Assembly: GCA_003017855.1 (NCBI GenBank)
Contig: PYER01000009.1
Coordinates: 1-54,530, forward strand
Direction of reading: 5' to 3'
DNA from: a filamentous cyanobacterium CCT1
GTDB lineage: Bacteria; Cyanobacteriota; Cyanobacteriia; Phormidesmidales; Phormidesmidaceae
Length of the DNA: 54,530 nucleotides
Within the stretch, counting starts at the first letter, position 1. Every line of letters starts with the position of its first letter. This document shows positions 27,078 to 35,460 of this stretch, piece by piece. The position numbers were made by a program, and so were the translations under genes. The notes under the pieces were generated by a model. That model was not told the DNA's origin. It searched no databases and saw only the letters and a list, made by a program, of their open reading frames with translations.

Positions 27078-27203
27078 TGACCTGAAGTATAAGTTCAACA
27101 TGGAATTTTTGAAGAATTGAACAGATTTGGAAGGATAGCCTGACAAACTTTACTGGCTTAAAGGAGAATTAGTGGATTATGAATAGCCTGTCAGGACAAT
27201 CCG

Positions 27204-27690
27204 ATGGTTGTATGCATAGCAGAAGATCTTATCAGCGAAGAAAGTGCCGTCAGACTTCTCCTGCTGAGTTTGGCAAAGCGTTTTGATGTTCCAATCGTCC
27301 TTTATTCCCCCCCCCCACAACCCAAGCTTTCAAAACCTGGTCAGGACAGTTCTCCCAAGCGGAGCTACGGTGCATACCGTTCTCGAAAGTTTCAGGATGG
27401 AGTGTCAAACCTTCAGCATTGTTAGCATCACTGGAAGAAGGACAAGAAGAAGTTTGGTGGATCGATTCTGACATTACCTTGAGCTTTGATTTCCGTCCCT
27501 CCAACGGCAATCTTGATGATTCAGTGTTAGTCATTGCAGAAGATGCTTTATTTGGCTTTTATCAAAACAATTGTTATTGGGACAAAAAGACTGGTGATTT
27601 GAGGTCCGCCGAGTGTTACCCTTCTCCCTCAATACTGGCGTGGTCCGGGTCACACTGACTGAAAGATCAGGATCGATAGCACTTACTTAA
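27204..27690 (+). pseudogene. Glycosyltransferase-like gene fragment with three frameshifts
   Basis: The 5' part reads MVVCIAEDLISEESAVRLLL then PIVLYSPPP, where a run of ten C (about 27307-27316) shifts the frame. It resumes as SFQNLVRTVLPSGATVHTVL, shifts again near 27405 to GWSVKPSALLASLEEG, and includes EVWWIDSDITLSFDFRP, a D-x-D-containing motif like nucleotide-sugar transferases, and LVIAEDALFGFYQN. A last shift near 27605 gives VRRVLPFSLNTGVVRVT before TAA. The gene is also cut short. It sits between the chimeric gene and wzy. Original function is inferred only from the D-x-D. Confidence 0.65.
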
Positions 27691-27697
27691 AACTTGT

Positions 27698-29077
27698 ATG
27701 GATACCCCACTTTATCTCTCAAGCTCTCAGGCATCCACCCTGACAAAAAAGCAGGAAAAGTACCGTTTGGGAACTTCTGTCCTGATCGCGATCGCTTTTA
27801 GCAGTGTCTTCTTTTCCAGAGTGCTCGATACCCTAGGTGCTCCTTCAATCATCAACTTTGCTCACTTTGCTCTTGTCCCCTTAGCTACTTGGGTAGCCTT
27901 GACCAAAACTCGAATTCGCGATCGAGAGCAGCGGGAAATGGTCTACACTATTCTATGCTTTATATTTATATTTCTGAGTGTTGTTTTAATCAGCACACTT
28001 GTTAATAATGCCGGTATCATCAACGCAATTTTAGCCTTTTTGCTATGGGTGGAGCCGTTTTTCTTGCTTGTCGCTATTCTGTGCCTTCCCAGTCAGTTAA
28101 ATCTGATTAGCCGACTGCAAAAATGGATTCTCTACGCATTTGTATTTCACACTCTATTAGCCTTTGTTCAGCATTATGTGCTTCACCTTTATCGTCTTCC
28201 CGGTCTAGAGGATAATATCCAAGGCGTCTTTTACCGCTCAGGTTCTGGGCATGTAGTTGGTGCATCAGTTGCCCTAGACTTTGGTGTCTACTGGTTATTC
28301 ACGGGCAAGCAGTACCCACTCTGGTTACGTAGCGTATTTTTGCTGGCGGCCTTCTGGCACATGCTGCTCTCTGATGCTAAGCAAGTTTTACTTTATATGC
28401 TAGTAGGAGGAGTATTACTTCTATTGTCAAAGCTTAAAAATTTAGTAGAAACTATCAAATGTCTTGCAGTTGGAGCTGTAGTAGGCTTAACGTTGCATTG
28501 GTGCATTCAGAATCTTGCTGCCTTCAGCGCCTTCAATACCTGGATGCGTCCAGAAATCTATGGTTCTGATGGGGAGGCTACCCTTCTTAAGTTCTCTGCC
28601 TTTCGAATTGTCCCATCCTTCTATCAATCCAGCTGGAACTTTCTTTTTGGGTTGGGACCTGGGCACACCGTTGATCGACTTGGGGGTTGGATGTTGTTTG
28701 AATACTGGAACTTACTGGGCCCACTAGGAGCAACAACCCATCCCGCCAGTATCTCGGTCTGGCAAGCTGTAGGCGCTAGTTGGCTTGGAGATCAATCAAG
28801 CATGTTTTCTCCCCTCTTTGGCTGGGCTGCTATTTGGGGAGATTTTGGGTGGATTGGCTTAGTCAGCTTTTTCGGCCTTTGCACAGTAGTTTACCTTAAA
28901 GTCTGCAATGATGACGTTTCTAAGTATCTTATGTTTACTGCCCTAGCTGTAGGGCTTATCTTTTCTCAGCTACAAGAACCAGGTTATACAATGGCAATTG
29001 CTCTATTTATTGGTTTCAGATGGCATGAGAAAAGGCTGTTTGAGGCGGCAGAGAGCAGCCAAGCTAATAATTTATAA
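27698..29077 (+). CDS. Wzy/O-antigen-ligase-like polysaccharide polymerase
   Basis: A 459-residue integral membrane protein with about ten to twelve hydrophobic helices, for example ILCFIFIFLSVVLISTL, WVEPFFLLVAILCL and VLLYMLVGGVLLLLSKL. Long periplasmic loop at about residues 280-390 contains GLGPGHTVDRLGGWM and GWAAIWGDFGWIGLVSFFGL, the usual ends of Wzy/WaaL-type enzymes. Sequence identity among such proteins is low, so polymerase rather than ligase is a contextual call: wzc, wza and many transferases lie nearby. It is the last gene before an IS5 remnant and the rfb operon. Confidence 0.72.
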   Translation: MDTPLYLSSSQASTLTKKQEKYRLGTSVLIAIAFSSVFFSRVLDTLGAPSIINFAHFALVPLATWVALTKTRIRDREQREMVYTILCFIFIFLSVVLISTLVNNAGIINAILAFLLWVEPFFLLVAILCLPSQLNLISRLQKWILYAFVFHTLLAFVQHYVLHLYRLPGLEDNIQGVFYRSGSGHVVGASVALDFGVYWLFTGKQYPLWLRSVFLLAAFWHMLLSDAKQVLLYMLVGGVLLLLSKLKNLVETIKCLAVGAVVGLTLHWCIQNLAAFSAFNTWMRPEIYGSDGEATLLKFSAFRIVPSFYQSSWNFLFGLGPGHTVDRLGGWMLFEYWNLLGPLGATTHPASISVWQAVGASWLGDQSSMFSPLFGWAAIWGDFGWIGLVSFFGLCTVVYLKVCNDDVSKYLMFTALAVGLIFSQLQEPGYTMAIALFIGFRWHEKRLFEAAESSQANNL

Positions 29078-29168
29078 AGAAAAAAATAAGCTTCTATGGC
29101 TCTTTGCGGCAAGAATTTGCGCTAATAGCTTTTAGAGCTATTTTCTAAACTAAACTTTGGGTCACTAT

Positions 29169-29357
29169 TCACCGAGTGTGGGCCGAATAAAAGCCCTTTA
29201 AATCATGACTTTTGGTTGAAGTGTAGGCCTTATAGTCCTTGCTCAGACGCCGATAGCAACTATACAACGTGTGTTCTACAATTCGGCGCTTAGACAGCAA
29301 TTCAATCGCCTTTTGAATTTGCTTGATAACTTTAACACGTACCGCATTTCCACAGAT
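29169..29357 (-). pseudogene. C-terminal remnant of an IS5-family transposase
   Basis: The minus-strand frame gives KVIKQIQKAIELLSKRRIVE, HTLYSCYRRLSKDYKAYTS and a TGA at 29171-29169. It corresponds to the C-terminus of IS5-family transposases (pattern W/I-V-E-x-T-x-x-x-x-x-x-x-R-R-L-S-K-D-Y). The upstream portion is missing. It lies between wzy and rfbC; no terminal repeats were identified. Confidence 0.65.
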
Positions 29358-29488
29358 TCTTTAAGCAGCCTCCGCAAAATTTCCCCTAAAATATCCTTGG
29401 TTTATGAAAATTTAGAAAAGTATTTCAAGTTTGTTATATAAACAGACTCGACTTGCTATACTGAGCCTAAGCCATATGTGATATTGCC

Positions 29489-30043
29489 ATGAGTATTAAT
29501 ATCAATGTCTCTAGCAAAATAGACGAAGTTATTTGTATTAGTCCCAAGGTCTTTAAAGATGATCGCGGTTTTTTCTATGAAAGTTTTAATCAGAAGAAGC
29601 TCATAGAGAATTTTGAGATAAACTACCAGTTTGTTCAGGACAATCATTCTTGCTCTTGTCTAGGAGTTTTGCGCGGTCTCCATTACCAAATTCAGCAACC
29701 TCAGGGCAAGCTTGTTCGTGCCGTCACTGGCGAGATCTTCGACGTCGCTGTAGATCTCCGCAAAGGCTCAAAAACTTTTGGCCAGTGGGTCGGCTATCAT
29801 CTCTCCGCAGAAAATAAAAAACAGCTCTGGATACCACCCGGTTTTGCCCACGGTTTTGTGGTTCTTTCTGAAGTCGCAGACGTTTTGTATAAAGCTACGG
29901 ATTACTACGCTCCTCAACATGAGCGAACTATCCTTTGGAATGACCCTAATTTGGCCATTGATTGGCCACTTTCCGGGAATCCTATTTTATCACCCAAGGA
30001 TCAGGCGGGGCAGTCCTTTGAGCGGGCAGAAGTATATCCATGA
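29489..30043 (+). CDS. rfbC: dTDP-4-dehydrorhamnose 3,5-epimerase
   Basis: A 184-residue cupin that inverts C3 and C5 of dTDP-4-keto-6-deoxyglucose, the third step to dTDP-L-rhamnose. Seen: DDRGFFYESFNQKK, VLRGLHYQIQQPQGKLVRAV with the catalytic histidine, VAVDLRKGSKTFGQWVG, KQLWIPPGFAHGFVVLSEVA and ADVLYKATDYYAP with the catalytic tyrosine. Full family length. The first of four contiguous rhamnose genes; its stop overlaps rfbD by ATGA. Confidence 0.95.
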   Translation: MSININVSSKIDEVICISPKVFKDDRGFFYESFNQKKLIENFEINYQFVQDNHSCSCLGVLRGLHYQIQQPQGKLVRAVTGEIFDVAVDLRKGSKTFGQWVGYHLSAENKKQLWIPPGFAHGFVVLSEVADVLYKATDYYAPQHERTILWNDPNLAIDWPLSGNPILSPKDQAGQSFERAEVYP

Positions 30044-30963
30044 CGCAAATTTTGCTCATTGGTTCAACCGGGCAACTCGGCCAGGAGTTACTACAAATGT
30101 TGTCCCCTCACTACGAAGTTACTGCCAGCAATCGCAACCAAATCGACTTGACGGCTCCTGAAACTATACGAGATATTATTACTCGTCAACGTCCAAAAGT
30201 GATTATTAATGCAGCGGCCTATACGGCCGTGGACAAAGCCGAGACAGAACCTGATTTGGCCTTTGCTATCAATGCAACCGCACCACAAATTATTGCCGAA
30301 ACGGCTCAACGAGTGGGAGCGAGTTTTATTCATGTCTCAACCGACTATGTCTTTAGCGGTCAACATCACCTGCCCTATCAAGAAATTGATCCCCCTCAGG
30401 CGCTTGGAGTGTACGGACGTTCTAAGTTGGCTGGGGAAAATCTGGTACAGCAGGCCTGCGATCGCGCCATTATCCTTCGCACCGCTTGGGTTTACAGTGC
30501 CTACGGTAAAGGTAATTTTGTTAAAACTATGCTGAGATTAGGCCGTGATCGCGAAGAACTGAAGGTGGTAATGGATCAAGTTGGAACTCCCACTTGGGCA
30601 CAACAGATTTCTGAAGTGATCAGCCAGCTGTTGCCTATGTTTAACACCCCTGCCCTTGATTTGGAAAAGATGGGTGTTTACAACTGCACCAATAGTGGCG
30701 TAGCCAGCTGGTACGACTTTGCGATCGCGATTTTTGAAGAGGCACAAGAGTTAGGTTTTCCCCTTAAGATTAAACATGTTCATCCCATTACCACCGATGA
30801 GTTTCCGACTCTAGCTCAACGCCCGGCTTATTCTGTCTTATCCAATCAAAAACTTATCTCCATATTGGGTGCGTCTGCGCCTCACTGGCGTAGTAGTTTG
30901 CGGCAAATGCTCAGTCAACTTTACAAAAATACCTATGAAAGCACTTATCCTCTCCGGCGGTAA
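30040..30963 (+). CDS. rfbD: dTDP-4-dehydrorhamnose reductase
   Basis: A 307-residue SDR-type reductase that uses NAD(P)H to make dTDP-L-rhamnose. Nucleotide-binding GSTGQLGQELLQML at the N-terminus, VIINAAAYTAVDKAETEPDL and the STDYVFSG block, then VYGRSKLAGENLV with the catalytic Y-x-x-x-K. FPTLAQRPAYSVLSN near the end is the substrate-site hallmark. Overlaps rfbC by four bases and rfbA by 29 bases, a tight operon. Confidence 0.95.
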   Translation: MTQILLIGSTGQLGQELLQMLSPHYEVTASNRNQIDLTAPETIRDIITRQRPKVIINAAAYTAVDKAETEPDLAFAINATAPQIIAETAQRVGASFIHVSTDYVFSGQHHLPYQEIDPPQALGVYGRSKLAGENLVQQACDRAIILRTAWVYSAYGKGNFVKTMLRLGRDREELKVVMDQVGTPTWAQQISEVISQLLPMFNTPALDLEKMGVYNCTNSGVASWYDFAIAIFEEAQELGFPLKIKHVHPITTDEFPTLAQRPAYSVLSNQKLISILGASAPHWRSSLRQMLSQLYKNTYESTYPLRR

Positions 30964-32008
30964 AGGTACACGATTACGTCCCCTAACTTATACTGGAGCC
31001 AAGCAGCTGGTGCCAGTGTGTAACAAACCGATTCTTTGGTACGGCATCGAGGCCATCGTTGCTGCGGGTATTACCGATATTGGTATTGTCGTCAGCCCCG
31101 AAACCGGTGAGGAAGTCAAAGGCAAAACTGGCGATGGGGAACGGTTTGGTGCTCGTATTACCTATCTAGTTCAAGACCAACCGGCAGGGCTTGCTCACGC
31201 GGTCAAAATTGCTCAACCTTTTCTGGGCGATGTCCCTTTTGTGATGTACCTAGGGGACAACCTGATCCAGGACAGTTTACATCGATTTTGTCATACCTTC
31301 AAATCTCGGCAACTCGAAGCCCTTACCCTGTTAAAGTCAGTTCCTAATCCTAAGGCATTTGGAGTCGCTGAAGTTGACGCCAGCGGCAAGATTCTTCGCT
31401 TGGTTGAAAAACCTGAACTCCCCCCCTCTGACTTAGCCCTGGTTGGAGTTTACTTTTTTTCTCCAATTATCCATGAAGTTATCGCTGACCTGAAGCCGTC
31501 GGAACGTGGCGAATTGGAAATTACCGATGCGATTCAAACCTTAATCGATCTACAAAAAGCTGTTGAAGCTCAGCAGCTAGAAGGCTGGTGGCTCGATACA
31601 GGTAAAAAAGATGACCTACTAGAGGCAAACCGCATCATTCTCGACGCTTACACAAACTGCTCCGTGAGCGGAGATGTAGATACCCAAAGCCGAGTAATTG
31701 GCCGAGTTGATGTTGGAGTTGGTACTCGCATCATCAACTGCACCATTCGCGGTCCTGTGATTATTGGAGATAACTGCCATCTCGAAAACTGTTTCATTGG
31801 TCCTTACAGTAGCATTGCTGACAACGTAACCTTGGTAGATATGGACCTTGAGCACAGTGTTATTCTGCAAGGGGCCCGCCTTGAAAATATTCACCATCGC
31901 ATCGTTGATAGCTTAATTGGTCAGAAAGCCTCGCTCAAGCCAGCCTCCTACCGTCCTAAAGCTGTTCGGCTGATGATCGGTGATGACTGCCAAATTGAAC
32001 TGGTGTGA
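30935..32008 (+). CDS. rfbA: Glucose-1-phosphate thymidylyltransferase (long form)
   Basis: A 357-residue enzyme that activates glucose-1-phosphate with dTTP, the first step to dTDP-rhamnose. MKALILSGGKGTRLRPLTYT is the nucleotidyl transferase signature, VMYLGDNLIQDSLH the metal-binding aspartate block, and LVEKPELPPSDLALVG and WWLDTGKKDDLLEANR further family marks. The C-terminal third (GRVDVGVGTRIINCTIRGPV) is a left-handed beta-helix, so this is the long form found in cyanobacteria and archaea, unlike enterobacterial RfbA. ATG 30935 lies inside rfbD and is chosen because MKALILSGGKG is the conserved start. Confidence 0.94.
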   Translation: MKALILSGGKGTRLRPLTYTGAKQLVPVCNKPILWYGIEAIVAAGITDIGIVVSPETGEEVKGKTGDGERFGARITYLVQDQPAGLAHAVKIAQPFLGDVPFVMYLGDNLIQDSLHRFCHTFKSRQLEALTLLKSVPNPKAFGVAEVDASGKILRLVEKPELPPSDLALVGVYFFSPIIHEVIADLKPSERGELEITDAIQTLIDLQKAVEAQQLEGWWLDTGKKDDLLEANRIILDAYTNCSVSGDVDTQSRVIGRVDVGVGTRIINCTIRGPVIIGDNCHLENCFIGPYSSIADNVTLVDMDLEHSVILQGARLENIHHRIVDSLIGQKASLKPASYRPKAVRLMIGDDCQIELV

Positions 32009-32018
32009 GGGTTAATTC

Positions 32019-33146
32019 ATGACATTTACTAATACTCATTCATCTTTCTCTGGCCGACGCCTGCTAATTACAGGTGGAGCGGGCTTTATTGGATCCAATT
32101 TTGTTCACCATTGGATGCAACTCTATCCCCAAGACCGTATTGTGGTGCTCGACGCTCTAACCTACGCTGGCAACCATAGCAGTTTGGTTAGCTTGGAAGC
32201 CCAGCCAAACTTTCAATTTGTGCAGGGAGATATTTGCGATCGCCCTCTGATCGAACATCTGCTCCAGGAAGAGATGATTGACACTGTCGCCCATTTCGCA
32301 GCAGAATCCCACGTTGATCGGTCGATCCTGGGACCAGAAACTTTTGTTCAAACCAATGTTGTCGGAACCTTTACTTTACTAGAGGCGGTTCGTCAGTGCT
32401 GGTCTCAAGGCCAACCTTCGGCTAAGTTTTCCGACCATTACCGTTTTCTTCATGTCTCTACCGACGAGGTCTTTGGCAGCCTAGGGCCTGAAGACCCGGC
32501 CTTTTGCGAAACCACTCCCTATGCCCCCAATAGCCCTTACTCCGCTTCCAAGGCTGGCAGCGATCATTTAGTACGAGCATACTATCACACCTACGGCCTC
32601 CCTACACTGATCACCAACTGTTCCAATAACTACGGACCTTACCACTTTCCCGAAAAGTTAATTCCGCTGATGTGCATCAACATTCTGCTGGGCAAGCCTC
32701 TGCCGATTTATGGCGATGGCCAAAACATTCGCGATTGGCTCTACGTCAAAGACCACTGCCGGGCATTAGATTTGGTCATCCGCAAAGGTGTCCCCGGTGA
32801 GACCTATACCGTTGGCGGCAATAACGAAGTTAAAAATTTGGATCTGATTCATGCCCTGTGCGATCTGATGGATGAAATGGTGCCTGATTTACCAGTTTAT
32901 CCATCCCGTAACTTAATTACCTTTGTGAAAGATCGCCCTGGTCACGATCGACGCTACGCTATTGACGCCACTAAACTGAAAACCGAATTAGGTTGGTCTC
33001 CAACCGTCAACGTTCAGGAAGGGTTGCGCCAAACGATTGAGTGGTATCTGGAAAACCAACAATGGTGGAAGCCCTTACTATCCGAGGAATACCAGACCTA
33101 TTACCAGCAAGTTTATGACAATTCCTCCTATACAGCCTTATCATAA
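32019..33146 (+). CDS. rfbB: dTDP-glucose 4,6-dehydratase
   Basis: A 375-residue extended SDR that converts dTDP-glucose to dTDP-4-keto-6-deoxyglucose. RLLITGGAGFIGSNFVHHWM binds NAD; VAHFAAESHVDRSILGPETF, HVSTDEVFGSLGP (catalytic threonine-aspartate-glutamate) and SPYSASKAGSDHLVRAYYHT (catalytic tyrosine and lysine) are complete. FVKDRPGHDRRYAIDATKLK is the C-terminal signature. Follows rfbA by ten bases. Its product could also feed the aminotransferase at 4.7-5.9 kb. Confidence 0.95.
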   Translation: MTFTNTHSSFSGRRLLITGGAGFIGSNFVHHWMQLYPQDRIVVLDALTYAGNHSSLVSLEAQPNFQFVQGDICDRPLIEHLLQEEMIDTVAHFAAESHVDRSILGPETFVQTNVVGTFTLLEAVRQCWSQGQPSAKFSDHYRFLHVSTDEVFGSLGPEDPAFCETTPYAPNSPYSASKAGSDHLVRAYYHTYGLPTLITNCSNNYGPYHFPEKLIPLMCINILLGKPLPIYGDGQNIRDWLYVKDHCRALDLVIRKGVPGETYTVGGNNEVKNLDLIHALCDLMDEMVPDLPVYPSRNLITFVKDRPGHDRRYAIDATKLKTELGWSPTVNVQEGLRQTIEWYLENQQWWKPLLSEEYQTYYQQVYDNSSYTALS

Positions 33147-33386
33147 AAGCACTTTTTTTGGTGACAATTGGTTTTACCGTAAACTTAGAGCCTATACTAA
33201 TCCCGTATGAATTGGGAAATTGAACCGGTAGTATGATTACGGCTTATCGCAATACGGTAGACCTAGCCGGAACCCCCTGACGTGGCTGTAAGACGACCTT
33301 AGTCAACGCCATTGACTCCGACCAAAACGCAACAATATCAGTATTGTTCGTGGGTATGGGATAGAGGTTTTTGGCGGGGCGAAGTG

Positions 33387-33392
33387 TTATGA
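33387..33392. repeat. Target-site duplication (left copy) of the IS1634-type element
   Basis: TTATGA lies directly against the left inverted repeat and is repeated at 35114-35119 against the right one. A 6-bp duplication fits IS1634-family insertion. Confidence 0.85.
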
Positions 33393-35113
33393 CCGACATT
33401 CCGCAGGTTGACAAAAGGGATATTTGGAGGTGCTGAGGTAAGCTCAGAATCAGCCATGGGATTGCGTCTTGGAGATAGAGAATCTGGATCACCTAGGGTT
33501 GGTAGCCGCCTTAGTCGATGAGATCGGGCTGGTAGAGCTAACTGACGAGCTTCTGGCTCCCCATCCGTTGAACCACATCAGCCCAGGGCAAGTGGTGAAA
33601 GCGATGATCCTCAATGGGTTAGGGTTTGTCAGCGCACCGCTGTACCTGTTTAGCGAGTTTTTCGACGGGAAACCGGTCGAGCACCTGCTGGGCGCGGGGA
33701 TTACGGCGGCACATCTCAACGATGACCGTTTGGGACGGGTGCTAGATCAGCTGTTTGAGTGCGGGACGACGTTGTTTTTTCTCAAAGTAGCGATGCAGGC
33801 CGTGATCCGTTTTGGGGTGAGCGTCTCCCAGTGCCATCTGGACTCGACCTCCTTCACCCTGGATGGGGAGTATCCCAGTGTCAGCGGGTCTAAGACTGCA
33901 CTGGAGACTGGAGAACCCCAGACGATTGAGATTTGTCGGGGCTATTCGCGAGACCATCGGCCTGAGTTGAAGCAGTTCTTGGTCAACTTGATCTGTAGTG
34001 CTGACGGCGGTATACCGGTGTGGTTCAAGGTGGGCAGCGGCAATGAGACCGATAGCCAAACCTTTGCGGGACTGATGCGGGCGTTTGCCGAGCAGTGGCA
34101 GACGCCCGCACTGATGGTGGCTGATGCGGCGTTCTACAGTGAGCCTAACCTCCAGCAGGTGGGGAGTTTGCCATGGCTGAGCCGGGTCCCACAGACCCTC
34201 AAAGCGGCTCAAACCTGGATAGATAGCACCCTCGACTCACCGACCGAGATGCTCTGTGAGGTGGAGGGGTATCGGCTGTGGGAACAACGGCAGCGCTACG
34301 GCGGAGTAGACCAGCGCTGGATCCTGGTGGAGAGCCCGCATCGAACGCAGTCACAGGATTGGCTCAAACCCCTGGAAAAGCAGGAAAAGGGTCTGCAACG
34401 GTCTCTGCGGCAGCTCTGGAGCCAGGTCTTTGCTTGCAAGCCTGATGCCATGGACGCGCTGATGCGCTTTCAGGACTCCCTAACCGGCTATACCCTGACT
34501 CAGGTGGCACTGGTCTCGGTTGCCGCTAAGCGTCCCCCCGGTCGGCCCAAGCGCGCTAGGCCCTCAAACTCACCGGCTCTGGGCTATCAATGGCAGGCCA
34601 CCCTGGAGCGCACTGCTGAGTATGAGGCTCAGTGCCAACAGCGCCATCGTCGATTTATTCTGGCCACCAATGTCCTGGATGAAGACGCCTACCCTGCCGA
34701 GCGTCTGCTGCGCGAGTATAAAGCCCAGCAGCACGTCGAGCGGGGCTTTTGCTTCCTCAAAGACCCCCTCTTCTTCACCAGCAGCGTCTTTGTCAAAAAG
34801 CCTCAGCGGGTCGAGGCCCTGGCCCTCGTGATGGCCTTGACGCTGCTGGTCTACAGTCTCGGCCAACGGAAACTCAAAGCACAACTCGCTCAAGCCGACG
34901 ACACGGTGCTTGACCAAAAGCAGCGCCCCACTCGCAATCCGACCTTTCGCTGGATTTTGCAGAAGTTTCAGGCGATTCACCTGGTCTCAATCGCTTCCTC
35001 TCAGCAGGTCAGCAACCTCTCAGAAGAACGCAGCAAAATCATTCGCCTCATGGGCTTTCCAGCCTGCCGCTACTATCTCTTAAATTAACCTCTGTCAACC
35101 TGCGGAATGTCGG
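33393..35113 (+). mobile_element. Intact IS1634-type insertion sequence
   Basis: A 1721-bp element bounded by perfect inverted repeats: left CCGACATTCCGCAGGTTGAC at 33393 onward, right the reverse complement ending at 35113. It is flanked by the 6-bp direct repeat TTATGA. It holds one uninterrupted transposase, so it may be able to move. It lies between rfbB and wzc. Confidence 0.88.
33469..35088 (+). CDS. IS1634-type transposase (DUF4277 plus DDE domain)
   Basis: A 539-residue transposase. The N-terminal IENLDHLGLVAALVDEIGLV is the DUF4277 segment seen at the start of this family. DDE core: CHLDSTSFTLDGEYP (first aspartate), VADAAFYSEPNLQQV (second) and YKAQQHVERGFCFLKDPLFF (H-x-E-R-x-F with the catalytic glutamate). 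PPGRPKRARPSN near residue 350 is a basic linker. The only start that fits is TTG at 33469. The frame has no interruption, in contrast with the other transposases in this window. Confidence 0.9.
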   Translation: MEIENLDHLGLVAALVDEIGLVELTDELLAPHPLNHISPGQVVKAMILNGLGFVSAPLYLFSEFFDGKPVEHLLGAGITAAHLNDDRLGRVLDQLFECGTTLFFLKVAMQAVIRFGVSVSQCHLDSTSFTLDGEYPSVSGSKTALETGEPQTIEICRGYSRDHRPELKQFLVNLICSADGGIPVWFKVGSGNETDSQTFAGLMRAFAEQWQTPALMVADAAFYSEPNLQQVGSLPWLSRVPQTLKAAQTWIDSTLDSPTEMLCEVEGYRLWEQRQRYGGVDQRWILVESPHRTQSQDWLKPLEKQEKGLQRSLRQLWSQVFACKPDAMDALMRFQDSLTGYTLTQVALVSVAAKRPPGRPKRARPSNSPALGYQWQATLERTAEYEAQCQQRHRRFILATNVLDEDAYPAERLLREYKAQQHVERGFCFLKDPLFFTSSVFVKKPQRVEALALVMALTLLVYSLGQRKLKAQLAQADDTVLDQKQRPTRNPTFRWILQKFQAIHLVSIASSQQVSNLSEERSKIIRLMGFPACRYYLLN

Positions 35114-35119
35114 TTATGA
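35114..35119. repeat. Target-site duplication (right copy) of the IS1634-type element
   Basis: Second copy of TTATGA, directly after the right inverted repeat. Confidence 0.85.
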
Positions 35120-35141
35120 GTCTTCCTACGGGCATCTCAAA

Positions 35142-35382
35142 CTGAGATTTCGCAAGTTGACAAATAACTTCCGGCATCCATCATCTTTATGTTACCCAAA
35201 AGCCTTGGAAAGCGGCGAATGTAGTTTTCAGAGCGCCCCGCCTAGAGATTGTGGTTAGTTGAGGATTCTTTGGTTTAGACAGTCAGTTGCTCTGTCATTT
35301 AACCCTATGAACAGAAAGGCTTGCAGCTATCGTATCGAACAGCCCACAAGAAAAATTAATAGTCAACCTGCGGAATGTTGAA
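35142..35382. mobile_element. Probable non-autonomous (MITE-like) relative of the IS1634 element
   Basis: About 240 bases are bounded by degenerate copies of the IS repeat. The left end CTGAGATTTCGCAAGTTGAC (to 35162) matches 17 of 21 positions. The right end, GTCAACCTGCGGAATGTTGA from 35362, matches 18 of 21 in reverse complement. There is no coding frame inside. It starts 28 bases beyond the intact element. The ends are too regular for chance, but a decayed longer element is also possible. Flanking CTCAAA and CTCGAA may be a degenerate target duplication. Confidence 0.55.
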
Positions 35383-35460
35383 CTCGAAATTGGTTTGTTA
35401 GGTATTAACCCCTTTGCCAGCATAGCAGAGTGCTAAGCAGTTAGTTGCTAACCTCAATGT

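Noticed and set aside
33244-33492. 82-codon minus-strand frame at the left IS end
   Set aside because: It crosses the inverted repeat and overlaps the transposase start; it is a shadow frame.
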